This document shows positions 5,630-14,825 of a stretch of 15,148 nucleotides of DNA, piece by piece. This stretch comes from an uncultured Bacteroidales bacterium. Lineage in GTDB: Bacteria > Bacteroidota > Bacteroidia > Bacteroidales > F082. Below the pieces are notes generated by a model, which saw only the letters and a program-made list of their open reading frames with translations, searched no databases and had not been told where the DNA came from. Each line of letters begins with the position of its first letter. The stretch's first letter is position 1. The stretch spans positions 1-15,148 of the forward strand of contig CAMKAR010000013.1 in assembly GCA_946410535.1 (NCBI GenBank), given 5' to 3'. The translations under genes were made by a program, and so were the position numbers.

Positions 5630-8600
5630 TTATCTTTGTATAACCATGCGCTGGCTGACGGTGCGGAAGTAACCGTTTTCGTCGGTCAAGGTGAGCCGAT
5701 AGAGATAAACGCCTGAACTCAAAGGACTTCCGGAATAGCCGCAGCCGTTCCACAAGACAGGCTCGATAACGCCATTGGAAGCACTGACCCGCTTGAAAAG
5801 ACGTTGCACGGGGCGACCCATGATGTCGAAAATCTCAATGTTAACGTCGAAATTGCCGTCTTCGCCTTCATGGGTGAGTGTGATGCGGGTCTCGTCGGAG
5901 AACGGGTTAGGGAAGTTGCGCACCTGCGAGAGGAAGAGGTCGTCGTCGACAACGAACCACAGGTCGGCTTCCGAGGCATTGTCTTGCGTGTCCCACACCT
6001 TCAGTGTGAACTCGTAGGTGCCAGGTTCCAATCCGCTGAGCGGGATGGTCACCCTGCCGCGCCTGAAGTCGTTCAAGGCAGGTTCGTAGTGGTCGTTCAG
6101 CACAAGACTGTTGAAAGCCATGTGGTTGCTTGACAATACGATGTCGCGGCCAATGCTGAAGTCGTAATGATAAATGCCTTGTGCGTCGTAAAGGTCGGCA
6201 CAAAGCACGCCCTGCCGATCCACCGACTGCCCATTTTCAAACTCAGGCGTGTTCCAATAGAAACTGATGTTGGGGCCTTGGTCGTCGGGCATCATTGAAG
6301 GGTCGGTGCCTCCTAAGGTGAGGTCGCTGAACTTGCCCATGGCATCGATGCCTCGAATCGTGTCGAAGGCATAGAAGCTGAAACGCGGCTCCCCGCTCCC
6401 CGACTTGATGTCTTTGGGCACCTGGAACGAAAGGCTGAACTTGCCAGCCGTCACGCTGACCTGACCTTTATAAAGTACGTCGTCATGAAAATACACGTTA
6501 CGCGACTCGTCTTCGTCAAACAGCACCTTGAGCTTTGTCTTCTGGTCGTAGAACTGCACCCAAAGCGTGCCGTTGAAACGGGTATCAATCTGGCCATCCT
6601 CTTTCTCCACCCTACCCTCAACCGTGACCATGCTCATGGCATGAAGCGAGAGATTATCGGTAGTTCCAATATTGTTTCCGTTGACTTTCAACACTTTGAC
6701 ATACTCTTGTGGCATAGGGAATCGAAGCACAGGATCGCCCAAGAAGATGTACCGGATATTAACATTGAGCGAAGCAGCCGACTGGCTGTCGAAATTGAGG
6801 TTGTCGGATTTGGTGAGCCTCACGATGTCGCCAAAACGCAACGGCATCCCGTCTTGGTCGCGTCGGCCAAGGATAGGCACGAGAGCTCGCGTCTGACGGT
6901 GGTTGGTTGATCCGATGGTGGGCCTGCATGAAGTGAGCAGCGCAATCGAGCCGCCATTGGGATTGAGCACCATCAGCTCGCCGGCCGAAACGAGGAGCGG
7001 GTTGTCGTATTTTGTAAATTCGCAAGTGGCGGTGTACACAAACGGCATCCTGTCGAAATTGGAGAGCGAGGTGATGTCGGCATTGGTGAACACATTGTCG
7101 CCTGTCAGTCCCCTAACGCCGCCATGCCCATTGTAGAGCACTGCGAGGCAGCCCTTGTCGAAGGCGCGAAGCAAATCGTCGTGGGCACCGGGAATTTCGG
7201 CGCCACTCGAAGTGTTCACCTTCTGATAGGCACCACAATACAGCTTTTTCTGCGTCAGGTCGGGACAGACCGTATCGAGCATGGTGCCATAAATCTCGGC
7301 ATAGTTCACATAGCTGGTTTGCTCATCGTCGGTGAAAAGCAAGAGGTCGGTCTTCCACTCGCCATAGGTGGCATCGATGTCGTTGTAATGGCGGATTTTT
7401 TTCAATATGTTCTCTGCTTCCTCAACCGTCGAGACCGGAAGTCGACCCACGCCAATGTCGACGCGACCTTTGCAGTTGACGCCTTCGCCGTCGTCCATCA
7501 AGGCAAAATAGTCGTCGGAACAGAAGCTTAGCTCATATTGCGGGTTTTCGGCGGTTTCGTAGGTCGGCACAAAGTTCTTGTTGTAGCCCAAAAGGTTACG
7601 GAAGTCGAACGAGGCACGGCCAAAAAGGGTCAAGTATTTCAGTTGTCCGCTACTGCGAAGATATACCATACGCACGAAGTCGCGGATGGCCGTGGGGTCG
7701 CATATGCCTGCCGAGAACTCGTTGTAGATCTCGTCCACGTCGACGACCACACAGGTCATGCCGTCGAAATCGGAGTGATAGTCGGCAAGAGCCTGTGCCT
7801 GTTCGAGGAAAACGGAGGAAGTCAGGATCAGGTTGTCGGCCTCGGCGATGGCATGAACGTTTTGGTTGGGCAACAGCTTCCAACCTTTTATGGCATAGGC
7901 CGAAGCCGGCTTGAACAGCACATAGCGTTTTTCGGAATGTTCGTTGGTTGCAAAAACAAGGTTACCACCACTCAACACACCTTTTTGCACGACGGGATAC
8001 AACGGCGAAGTCACCTCCCAAAGACGATAGTCGGCATTGGCGTTTTGCACCCAAACGGCGCTTTTTTCGTTTCCGAACTGACTCGGCATCAACCGGAAAA
8101 GGAAATTACCGTTGGTCAGCTTCAGTTGCCGCCACCCGAAAAATTCGACATAGTCGAGATAGAGCAAAGCCGAGGGGTGAGTCGTCATGCTCAAGAGAAA
8201 CGAAGCCGTGTCAGTCTCGAGTGTGACTTGCTTCTCGAATTGGGAGATTTTGCCATAATCGTTATTGCCCTTTTTCAATATTGCCACATGGTCGGCCACA
8301 TGGTTGTCGGCCACCCAAGCATCGTAATACATGTTGCCATCGGTGACGCGCCCCAACATGCTGGACCTGACAATCAAAGGCTTGGTCTTCACCAAATTGG
8401 GAAACTCGAAAGGGACGGAAAGCGTAAGGCCTTCGGCAGAGAGCATCTCGCCAAACCAGTTTTGCCCGAAGTTGAAAGGCGAAAACAATTCTTCCTCGTG
8501 CCAGAAGAAATCGGGAAATTCGGAGATGATCGTTGTGGCATCTTCGACCGGCAAGGTGGCCTTCTCGCCAATTCGCATACCATCTTGGCCACTGTCGACG

Positions 8601-9061
8601 CACAGATAATAATAGGTGGTGTCGGTGTAATAATTGCGCTCGCGCAGATAGGTCTTGTTGCCGTTGTCGACCAAGACCCACCGTGTAGGCTCCTGACCAT
8701 AGAACAACACCTTGTCGCCTTCATCAAAACGACCGTCGTCGGCACCTGTCACACAAATGGCCATCTCTGTCAAGTCGTCTGGGCGTGACGTCGAATTCAG
8801 CTCTGGCAAAGCACCAGACGGTCGACCGTAAAGTCGTATCTGATTGGGGTTCAGTCCGTTCATATCAATCCCCATGGATTGCAACATGGCATAATCAAGC
8901 TGATGGGCACCTTCTTGTGTCACCGCAAGTCGATACCAAGTGTGCTCGCTCAGCACCGAGGTATAGGTGTTGTTTTGCGCTATGGCATGTCCTGTGCCAA
9001 CAAGCCCCCAAAAAGCTACAGCCAAAACCGATATAATATACTTTTTCATATTGATTGTCAT
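5630..9061 (-). CDS. Second PorU-like C25 (gingipain-fold) protein with T9SS-type C-terminal domain
   Basis: 1143 residues with a signal peptide (about 1-29, ending AIAQ). Seen: an N-terminal region starting WYRLAV with RPDDLTEM (93-100) and a DGRFDEGDKVLFYG block (109-122); a C25 caspase-like core with YNEFSAGICDPTAIRDFVR (446-464), VDIGVGRLPV (534-543), catalytic His646 in YNGHGG and catalytic Cys680 in TATCEF; then beta-sandwich domains. A terminal domain (about 1048-1143) contains NFPNPF, IFDIMGR and SGVYLYR, as in T9SS C-terminal signal/FlgD-like domains. It is clearly a paralogue of the upstream PorU but lacks about 150 N-terminal residues. Its ATG (9061-9059) overlaps the upstream stop as ATGA; Met5 (9049) is an alternative start. 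Both catalytic residues are kept, so it is likely an active peptidase or transpeptidase. Whether it is a second sortase or a secreted C25 protease is open. Confidence 0.88.
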   Translation of the reverse strand: MTINMKKYIISVLAVAFWGLVGTGHAIAQNNTYTSVLSEHTWYRLAVTQEGAHQLDYAMLQSMGIDMNGLNPNQIRLYGRPSGALPELNSTSRPDDLTEMAICVTGADDGRFDEGDKVLFYGQEPTRWVLVDNGNKTYLRERNYYTDTTYYYLCVDSGQDGMRIGEKATLPVEDATTIISEFPDFFWHEEELFSPFNFGQNWFGEMLSAEGLTLSVPFEFPNLVKTKPLIVRSSMLGRVTDGNMYYDAWVADNHVADHVAILKKGNNDYGKISQFEKQVTLETDTASFLLSMTTHPSALLYLDYVEFFGWRQLKLTNGNFLFRLMPSQFGNEKSAVWVQNANADYRLWEVTSPLYPVVQKGVLSGGNLVFATNEHSEKRYVLFKPASAYAIKGWKLLPNQNVHAIAEADNLILTSSVFLEQAQALADYHSDFDGMTCVVVDVDEIYNEFSAGICDPTAIRDFVRMVYLRSSGQLKYLTLFGRASFDFRNLLGYNKNFVPTYETAENPQYELSFCSDDYFALMDDGEGVNCKGRVDIGVGRLPVSTVEEAENILKKIRHYNDIDATYGEWKTDLLLFTDDEQTSYVNYAEIYGTMLDTVCPDLTQKKLYCGAYQKVNTSSGAEIPGAHDDLLRAFDKGCLAVLYNGHGGVRGLTGDNVFTNADITSLSNFDRMPFVYTATCEFTKYDNPLLVSAGELMVLNPNGGSIALLTSCRPTIGSTNHRQTRALVPILGRRDQDGMPLRFGDIVRLTKSDNLNFDSQSAASLNVNIRYIFLGDPVLRFPMPQEYVKVLKVNGNNIGTTDNLSLHAMSMVTVEGRVEKEDGQIDTRFNGTLWVQFYDQKTKLKVLFDEDESRNVYFHDDVLYKGQVSVTAGKFSLSFQVPKDIKSGSGEPRFSFYAFDTIRGIDAMGKFSDLTLGGTDPSMMPDDQGPNISFYWNTPEFENGQSVDRQGVLCADLYDAQGIYHYDFSIGRDIVLSSNHMAFNSLVLNDHYEPALNDFRRGRVTIPLSGLEPGTYEFTLKVWDTQDNASEADLWFVVDDDLFLSQVRNFPNPFSDETRITLTHEGEDGNFDVNIEIFDIMGRPVQRLFKRVSASNGVIEPVLWNGCGYSGSPLSSGVYLYRLTLTDENGYFRTVSQRMVIQR

Positions 9062-12000
9062 TTACTTAAAACTAACTTAGAGACCAAAGTGGCTGTTTCG
9101 CCTTGGTCGTTGGTGGCCACGATGCGATACACATAAACGCCATCGCGCAACGGGCTGCCATTGGCGCTGTGGCCGTCCCAGCGTATTGGCGTGATGCGCG
9201 TCGAGGTGCCTTGCACCTGCTCTGAAAGCGTCGTCACCCAACGCCCCATGATGTCGAAGATGTGGATGTCGACCTGCATGTTGTTGCCCACTTGGTTGTG
9301 GTCGAACACGAAATAGGTCTCGTCGGTCATCGGGTTGGGCGCGTTGAAGAGATTGTCAATGACCATGCCGCTATTGTTGACCACCGTGAAGTCGATGGAG
9401 GCCGTGCTGGAATTGTTGTAGATGTCCCACACCTTGAGCGTCAGGGTGTAGTCGCCATCAGCCAGGTCCTGCATCTTGAAGTTGATGATACCCTTTCCAG
9501 GCTTGCCGAGTTCGCCGACGAAATAATCGTTGAGGCAATAGGCGTTCTTCGAGGGGCCGGTGAGGGTGGCCATGATGTCGTGGCCGATGCCGGCGCCCGT
9601 CGTGTTGATGCCGCTTTCGTCGTCAACGAAAGCCAGAAGCAAGGGGTTCTGCCCCGTGATGCCGCCGCTGACGAAGAGGGTGTCGTCGATGAACAGGCGG
9701 AGGTCGGGGGCTTCGGTGTCGTCGGTGGCTTCATCGTAGAATCCTCCGATGATGAAACTGTCGCAGCTGCCGTTGGCCTCCTCGACGTAATCCGTCGCAT
9801 AATAGTTGATCAAGCCCTGCCCAAAACGATAAGAAATATCGCGTGGAACCACGAAATTAATCTTGAACCTACCGTTCTTAGCTTCCGTTTTTCCATTGAA
9901 GATCACGCTATTGCGAAGCTTGAAATTGATGACACCAGTCGCCGTGCCATAAGTCGACAGCTCGGCTTCCTTGTCGTAGACAATCACGCTCACCACCCCG
10001 TTGAATTGGGTGGCAAGCTGGCCTTCTGTATCCAGCACCTGCCCTACAATCTCCACAGGCTGCAAAGCGCTAATGGTGTCGCGATAAATGGGATATGTTT
10101 GCCAAGTGGTGTCGTTGATTTGGATTGAATCAAGGTCGTAGCCAGGATATTGCCCATTGATGCTCAGCGTTTCCACCTTCCATTTCGGGTAGGCTAAGCG
10201 CAAGGCTGGGTCACCGAAAAACACATAACGCTTTTCGGCGTGGTGTCCTGTCGTCTTGGCCATACGATACACATCGCCGAGGCGGTAATGCTCGCCGCCA
10301 TAGATGCGGAACAGGTTGTTGTAGACGCCCTTGTTGAACCTCAGGTTGTCGTGTCCGTAGGTCACCCTCGACGTGGTGAACATGGCAATCATGCCACCAT
10401 ATTGGTTGAGGAAGGCATACTCGCCCAACGAAGTGCGTTGATGGTCGTCGTAACGGCTGAACTCGCAAGTGCCCGTGATCATCAGCGGATACATCGGGGC
10501 ATTGCGCCACGAGTCGACGTCTTTCCTTTGCATGATTTTCTCGTCGGCCAATTGCACCTCGCCACCGTGGCCCGTATAATTGAGCACCAAAGTACCCTTT
10601 TCCATTCGGTTGTTGAGGGCGGCATTCACTTCGGGACAGACCTCGCCGCCAGGGGCACTCACCTGCTCGTAGGCATCCAAATAGATCTTGTCGACCACCA
10701 CGCCATCGCCGCCAAGCGACTTCAACGAGGACGCCATTTCATCGGCATTCGAGACGAAGCCGCCTTCATCGTCGGTGAAAAACGTCACCGTGTTACGCCA
10801 AGGCTGCATGGTGGATTCGTCTTTCGCGACGTAACGCTCAATCTTGTCGACCATCTGGTTGGCCTGCTCAACGGTTTGCACAGGAAAACGGCCAATTCCG
10901 ATGTCGGCAAGCGAGGAGTCGATGCCGCCTTCGTTTACGTCCATGAAGCCAAAAAAGTCGTCGGTTACAAAAGCGGCATCCATGGCGAGCGATGCCACCG
11001 TCTCGAATGAGGGCACGAAATCGACAACGCCGGTGCGGTTCTTGTAATCGTAAGAACAGTCGCCCAAAAGCAGCAAATACTTGATTCTGTGCCCAATACT
11101 ACTATCCAAATAAAGCATCCGGCAGAAATCTCGAATGGCAGAAACGTCTTTGGCACCACACGAAAACTCATTATAGATTACTTCGGGTGTAGTCACCAAG
11201 ATGTTCAAATCGGGGTCAAGAGTGTTGTGCACGGCCTTGACACGCTCGGCAGCCGACATGAAATCGGCATAGGTCACGATGAGATAATCCACGTCGCGCA
11301 CGCCATGCAGATTTTGGTTTTCGATCTTCCCGATGGCTTTCGCCGTGCAATAGTTGCTGCCATTATGGGCCACAAACGCATTGTCACGATTTCCCAAAGC
11401 CTTGAAAGACAGCGTCGCGCCATTGAGTTGCCCCTTGACAATCGAAGGCTCGCAAGGATTGGTGACATCCCACACCTGCGTCTGCTGCGACGCATTGGCA
11501 AGGCGGTATTCGTAAACCCTCGAAGGGATGTTGGCCTCTGGATTGCGAAACGTCATTTGCCCTCCCGTAAACGTCAGCTGGCGCCAAGCGTTGACGATGA
11601 TATAGTCGACGAAACCCTCAGAGGTAGTGCCCGATCCTAAGTTATTGTGTTTCAATGTAACTCGAACCGTTTCGTTGGAAGGCGTGGCACTGACCCAACC
11701 GCCCACATTGTAGCCATAAGGCTTATCTGACGCTGCCGTAGTCACCTTTATATTATAGGTGGCCTTTTTCACATTGTCGACCAGCACTTCGAAATTGGCC
11801 GCCTGGAAATTTCGCCCCGCCAAAGCCGTCTTCACCAAGCAAGGTTGGGTGGTAATCACATTGGGGAAATTGAAGTCGAAGCTCTTGGTCGAGGTGAGGT
11901 CCATCTTGTCGCCGTAGTAGGTGCGACCCACGCGATGCAGGTTGTACTCGTCGTTCTCGTGCACCTGATGGTCCAAGAAACTGTTGACCGTCGCGTAGGC

Positions 12001-12921
12001 GTTTCCCGTCGGAACAGTACCCTCGCTGATGCGCTTGCCCTGTCCCAAGCCCAAGACGAGGAAGGCATAGGCATAATCGTCATAGGGGTTCTGGCCGTGG
12101 ACGTAGGCCGAGGTGTCGACCTTTGGAGTCCAGACCACAGGACCGCGACCGTAGAACAAAATATAGTCGCTGTTGTCGAACCTGCCATCGGCCTCGCCCG
12201 CCACGAATATGGGCACTTCCACCAAGTCGTCGGGGCGCGAAACGGAGTTCATTTCAGGCAACACTCCACCGCCATTATGATAGATACGGATTTGGCGCGG
12301 GTCGATGTCGGCCACATTGATACCCAACTCCGTAAGGTCGGAAGCAGTGAGTTTGTAGACCCCCGTTTCGGGCAAAGCAATCTTATACCAATCACCCGAG
12401 GCCATTGCCGAGCGGGTAGCAAAGCTTGGGGTGTTTCTTTGTGCGCCAAAATCGGGGGCAAGCGTCACCGAAAGCGTCGCCGAGACCAGCTTTTCATATT
12501 GGTCGCCCCGCTGACGGAAAGGCACAATGCGCACCGAGAGCAACGACTCGTCGCGCGAGCGCAAAGGCACGGCATCAACCACGAAATCAGAACCATAGGC
12601 ATATTCACGCGCCACCTTCATTTCTTCTTCTGACAGCGGCAAAGTTTTCACATTGAGACAATTGGCACTCACTTTCACTGCATCGTCGAAGATGGGAAAC
12701 GACAAGCAATAAACCGGCATCACGCCCTCATAATCGCCATCCTCCAAGTCCAAAATTAATAAGGTGTCGGTTGACGTGTGCCATTCAGACACGCCTTTCC
12801 ATCGCAAACTGACGGGATAGTCCATTTTCAGTTGTCCCCAAAGGGTAAACGGGCCAAACAAGGCCAAAAGCAAGACAAACAACGTAGTTACCAAATGAAT
12901 TTTATTACGCATATATCTCAT
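9058..12921 (-). CDS. porU: T9SS sortase PorU (C25 family cysteine peptidase/transpeptidase)
   Basis: 1287 residues, the usual PorU length. Seen: an N-terminal signal segment (hydrophobic 9-28, ending LWGQ); an extra N-terminal beta-rich domain (about 31-160) typical of PorU; WYKIALPETGVYKL (178-191); RPDDLVEVP (229-237) with DGRFDNSDYILFYG (245-258); the C25 core with YNEFSCGAKDVSAIRDFCR (583-601), ADIGIGRFPV (672-681), catalytic His785 in YTGHGG and Cys819 in TGTCEF; then Ig-like domains and a C-terminal domain with APNPM, IFDIMGR, RWDG and DGVYVYR. Known role: at the cell surface with PorV, PorU removes the C-terminal signal domain of T9SS cargo and links the cargo to anionic LPS. It is the first gene of the porU-porU2-porV-lipoprotein run and divergent from gldJ. 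Start is ambiguous between Met1 and Met4 (12912). Confidence 0.9.
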   Translation of the reverse strand: MRYMRNKIHLVTTLFVLLLALFGPFTLWGQLKMDYPVSLRWKGVSEWHTSTDTLLILDLEDGDYEGVMPVYCLSFPIFDDAVKVSANCLNVKTLPLSEEEMKVAREYAYGSDFVVDAVPLRSRDESLLSVRIVPFRQRGDQYEKLVSATLSVTLAPDFGAQRNTPSFATRSAMASGDWYKIALPETGVYKLTASDLTELGINVADIDPRQIRIYHNGGGVLPEMNSVSRPDDLVEVPIFVAGEADGRFDNSDYILFYGRGPVVWTPKVDTSAYVHGQNPYDDYAYAFLVLGLGQGKRISEGTVPTGNAYATVNSFLDHQVHENDEYNLHRVGRTYYGDKMDLTSTKSFDFNFPNVITTQPCLVKTALAGRNFQAANFEVLVDNVKKATYNIKVTTAASDKPYGYNVGGWVSATPSNETVRVTLKHNNLGSGTTSEGFVDYIIVNAWRQLTFTGGQMTFRNPEANIPSRVYEYRLANASQQTQVWDVTNPCEPSIVKGQLNGATLSFKALGNRDNAFVAHNGSNYCTAKAIGKIENQNLHGVRDVDYLIVTYADFMSAAERVKAVHNTLDPDLNILVTTPEVIYNEFSCGAKDVSAIRDFCRMLYLDSSIGHRIKYLLLLGDCSYDYKNRTGVVDFVPSFETVASLAMDAAFVTDDFFGFMDVNEGGIDSSLADIGIGRFPVQTVEQANQMVDKIERYVAKDESTMQPWRNTVTFFTDDEGGFVSNADEMASSLKSLGGDGVVVDKIYLDAYEQVSAPGGEVCPEVNAALNNRMEKGTLVLNYTGHGGEVQLADEKIMQRKDVDSWRNAPMYPLMITGTCEFSRYDDHQRTSLGEYAFLNQYGGMIAMFTTSRVTYGHDNLRFNKGVYNNLFRIYGGEHYRLGDVYRMAKTTGHHAEKRYVFFGDPALRLAYPKWKVETLSINGQYPGYDLDSIQINDTTWQTYPIYRDTISALQPVEIVGQVLDTEGQLATQFNGVVSVIVYDKEAELSTYGTATGVINFKLRNSVIFNGKTEAKNGRFKINFVVPRDISYRFGQGLINYYATDYVEEANGSCDSFIIGGFYDEATDDTEAPDLRLFIDDTLFVSGGITGQNPLLLAFVDDESGINTTGAGIGHDIMATLTGPSKNAYCLNDYFVGELGKPGKGIINFKMQDLADGDYTLTLKVWDIYNNSSTASIDFTVVNNSGMVIDNLFNAPNPMTDETYFVFDHNQVGNNMQVDIHIFDIMGRWVTTLSEQVQGTSTRITPIRWDGHSANGSPLRDGVYVYRIVATNDQGETATLVSKLVLSK

Positions 12922-12988
12922 TTACTACTTAATTATCAGACCATTACAAAAACCATTCCAACAAGCGCAAAGGTTCTCAATTGAAAAA

Positions 12989-12996
12989 CGAAAATA
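12989..12996 (-). promoter_or_regulatory. Possible -7 box for the porU operon
   Basis: On the minus strand, TATTTTCG differs from TAnnTTTG at one position. A TTG lies about 21 nt upstream. The leader would be about 60 nt to the porU start. It is the best candidate in the AT-rich 250-nt divergent region 12922-13171, which otherwise holds only A- and T-runs, but it is weak. Confidence 0.3.
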
Positions 12997-13080
12997 CGGC
13001 TTTTTTATTGCCGAAAACAATTTTTGTGACATAAAAAAGTTTTTTTTCATGGAAATGGCTTTCGATTCAAAAAAAGTCAC

Positions 13081-13088
13081 TACATTTG
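13081..13088 (+). promoter_or_regulatory. -7 promoter box for gldJ
   Basis: TACATTTG, followed by C, fits the Bacteroidota -7 consensus exactly. It lies 83 nt before the gldJ ATG (13172), implying a leader of about 75 nt containing a T-run (13093-13100). The -33 side carries only an imperfect TTTCG near 13060. Confidence 0.5.
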
Positions 13089-13171
13089 CCTGATTTTTTT
13101 GAAAAATTCTCACAAAGCGTACAATAAACGCGAGCAAACCAAGTTTAAAGAGATAACTAATTTGAACGACA

Positions 13172-14662
13172 ATGTATAGAAAACAAGGATTCAAAGCATT
13201 AGCCCTCATCGTTTTGGCAGGATTGTTCACCGTTTCCTGCTCAGAGAAGTCCTCACGCACAACAGGTTGGGCCTACAACGACGCCAACAACGGAGGCTTC
13301 GAAGTCACCGAAATCAACGACCAGGAGATTGGTCCCGGCTTGATTGCCATTGAAGGTGGCACTTTCGTGATGGGAGCCACGACCGACAACCTGACCTACT
13401 CGTGGGACAACTCGCCCCGCAAGGTCACCGTGCCCTCCTTCCTCATGGACCGCACCGAGGTCAGCAACGTGGACTATCGCGAGTACATCTATTGGTTGAA
13501 CCGCGTTTATGGCCAGAACTACCCGCAAGTGGTTCGCAACGCCGCGCCCGACACCTTGGTTTGGCGTGACCGTTTGTCGTATAACGAGCCTATGGTGGAG
13601 ATTTATTTCCGTCACCCTTCCTACAATGACTATCCTGTGGTGGGTGTGACATGGGTTCAGGCCAGCGACTACTGCGCCTGGCGTACCGACCGCGTCAACG
13701 AGTTGATGCTCGTCGAAGCCGGCGTGCTCGACTGGGACCCGACCCAACAAGACGAAGAGAACTTCAACACCGATGCTTACCTTGCCGGCCAATACACGGG
13801 TAAGGTGAAGAACGGCAAGAAAGACCTCTCGAAGGGCGGCGATGGCGTGCGCAATGTGCGTATGGACGACGGCATCCTGCTGCCCTCCTACCGTCTGCCT
13901 ACGGAGGCCGAATGGGAATATGCCGCTGTCGGCTTGGTGGGCAACACCAGCAACGAAATCGTCAGCGAACGCAAGGTGTATCCTTGGAGCGGCGATGGTT
14001 TGCGCACCGATAACAAGAGATACATGGGTAGCTTCATGGCCAACTTCAAGAGAGGCCCTGGCGACTATATGGGTGTTGCTGGCAACCTGAACGATGGTGC
14101 CGCCCTGCCCGCCCCAGTGGGTTCCTACTGGCCCAACGACTACGGCCTGTATAACATGGCTGGCAACGTCAGCGAATGGTGCCAAGACGTCTATCGTCCC
14201 TTGACTTTCGAAGATGTGGCCGACTACAGCCCCTTCCGTGGTAACGTGTTCACCCGCAAGGCCGTTGACGAAGAAGGCTTCCTGTTGCAGAAAGACTCCC
14301 TCGGTCGCATCCGCCGCGAGCCTATCCCCCAGGAAGAAGCTGCCAAACGCCAGAACTATCGCACGAGCTTCAACTCCAACTACGACGACGGTGACTACAT
14401 GTCGGCCATCCGTAACCGTTGGAGCGACCCGCAAGACGACCAAAGCGTGTTCACCAAGGAGATGTATGAAACCGCTACCAACGACACCCCCGGCACGACC
14501 CTCATCAGCGACGAATCGAGAGTGTACAAAGGCGGTTCATGGGCCGACGGTCCCTACTACCTGAGTCCTGGCACACGTCGTTACCTCAACCAGAACCAGT
14601 CCGCCTCCACCATCGGCTTCCGTTGCGCGATGAACAAGGTGGGCAGTTCCTTCGCCAAGTAA
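13172..14662 (+). CDS. gldJ: GldJ-like T9SS/gliding lipoprotein with SUMF1 (formylglycine-enzyme) fold
   Basis: 496 residues. Seen: a lipoprotein signal peptide with lipidated Cys23 (LFTVSC); a TTGWAYNDANNGGFEV segment (30-45) characteristic of GldJ; then a SUMF1/C-type-lectin-like domain with EGGTFVMG (61-68), MDRTEVSNVDY (92-102), YRLPTEAEWEYAA (240-252), YGLYNMAGNVSEWC (324-337), KGGSWAD (453-459) and IGFRCAM (481-487). The two active-site cysteines of true formylglycine-generating enzymes, expected between KGGSW and GFRC, are absent, so the fold is structural. In T9SS bacteria GldJ supports GldK/GldN ring assembly and function. Position beside porU/porV and before murF matches the flavobacterial arrangement as I remember it, and favours GldJ over the related GldK/PorK. 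The protein is intact and followed by a strong terminator. Confidence 0.85.
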   Translation: MYRKQGFKALALIVLAGLFTVSCSEKSSRTTGWAYNDANNGGFEVTEINDQEIGPGLIAIEGGTFVMGATTDNLTYSWDNSPRKVTVPSFLMDRTEVSNVDYREYIYWLNRVYGQNYPQVVRNAAPDTLVWRDRLSYNEPMVEIYFRHPSYNDYPVVGVTWVQASDYCAWRTDRVNELMLVEAGVLDWDPTQQDEENFNTDAYLAGQYTGKVKNGKKDLSKGGDGVRNVRMDDGILLPSYRLPTEAEWEYAAVGLVGNTSNEIVSERKVYPWSGDGLRTDNKRYMGSFMANFKRGPGDYMGVAGNLNDGAALPAPVGSYWPNDYGLYNMAGNVSEWCQDVYRPLTFEDVADYSPFRGNVFTRKAVDEEGFLLQKDSLGRIRREPIPQEEAAKRQNYRTSFNSNYDDGDYMSAIRNRWSDPQDDQSVFTKEMYETATNDTPGTTLISDESRVYKGGSWADGPYYLSPGTRRYLNQNQSASTIGFRCAMNKVGSSFAK

Positions 14663-14690
14663 ATAATTGATTCTTTTTCATGACTGCATT

Positions 14691-14721
14691 GAAGCCGTTT
14701 GATCCGTCAGGCGGCTTCTTT
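14691..14721 (+). terminator. Rho-independent terminator of gldJ
   Basis: Bases 14691-14702 pair with 14707-14718 in a 12-bp stem (ten Watson-Crick pairs, two G-U) around the loop TCCG, followed by TTTC. The hairpin starts 28 nt after the gldJ stop codon. It is a good intrinsic terminator, though its T-tract is short. Confidence 0.7.
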
Positions 14722-14759
14722 CATTGAAAGATATAACGAAATGAGCAATCCTCACAACT

Positions 14760-14825
14760 GACACGGGACTGCGGGACACGAGACTTCGAGACTTTCGATT
14801 GTCCCGTGTCTAACAGTCCCGCGTC
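14760..14825. repeat. Nested GC-rich inverted repeat upstream of murF
   Basis: Two pairings are possible. In one, GACACGGGAC (14760-14769) pairs perfectly with GTCCCGTGTC (14801-14810). In the other, 14760-14771 pairs with 14814-14825 (11 of 12), and then 14772-14777 pairs with 14801-14806 (6 of 6), leaving a 7-nt bulge and a 23-nt loop. CGGGAC and its complement each occur twice, and CGAGAC occurs twice with one GTCTCG. It lies 22 nt before murF. It may be a REP-type element or a leader structure; no -7 promoter box was seen for murF nearby. Confidence 0.7.

Noticed and set aside
7538..8788. 416-codon open frame on the plus strand inside the second PorU-like gene
   Set aside because: Antisense to a clear C25 protein. 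No signal peptide, motif or promoter supports it.
9058..9061. Possibility that the two C25 proteins are one gene split by a frameshift
   Set aside because: Each half has its own signal peptide, catalytic His and Cys, and C-terminal domain, so they are complete paralogues joined by an ATGA overlap.
13000..13060. A- and T-rich runs upstream of gldJ considered as a terminator or CRISPR leader
   Set aside because: The only stem nearby is 4 bp (CGGC/GCCG), there are no repeated spacers, and both flanking genes start here rather than end.
12925..13260. 111-codon minus-strand frame across the porU-gldJ intergenic region
   Set aside because: It overlaps the gldJ start and its -7 promoter box, has a low-complexity Phe/Lys/Ile-rich composition, and has no motif.
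13253..14443. 396-codon open frame on the minus strand opposite gldJ
   Set aside because: Val/His/Gly-rich translation typical of the reverse frame of a GC-richer gene. The plus-strand GldJ reading has lipobox and SUMF1 motifs.
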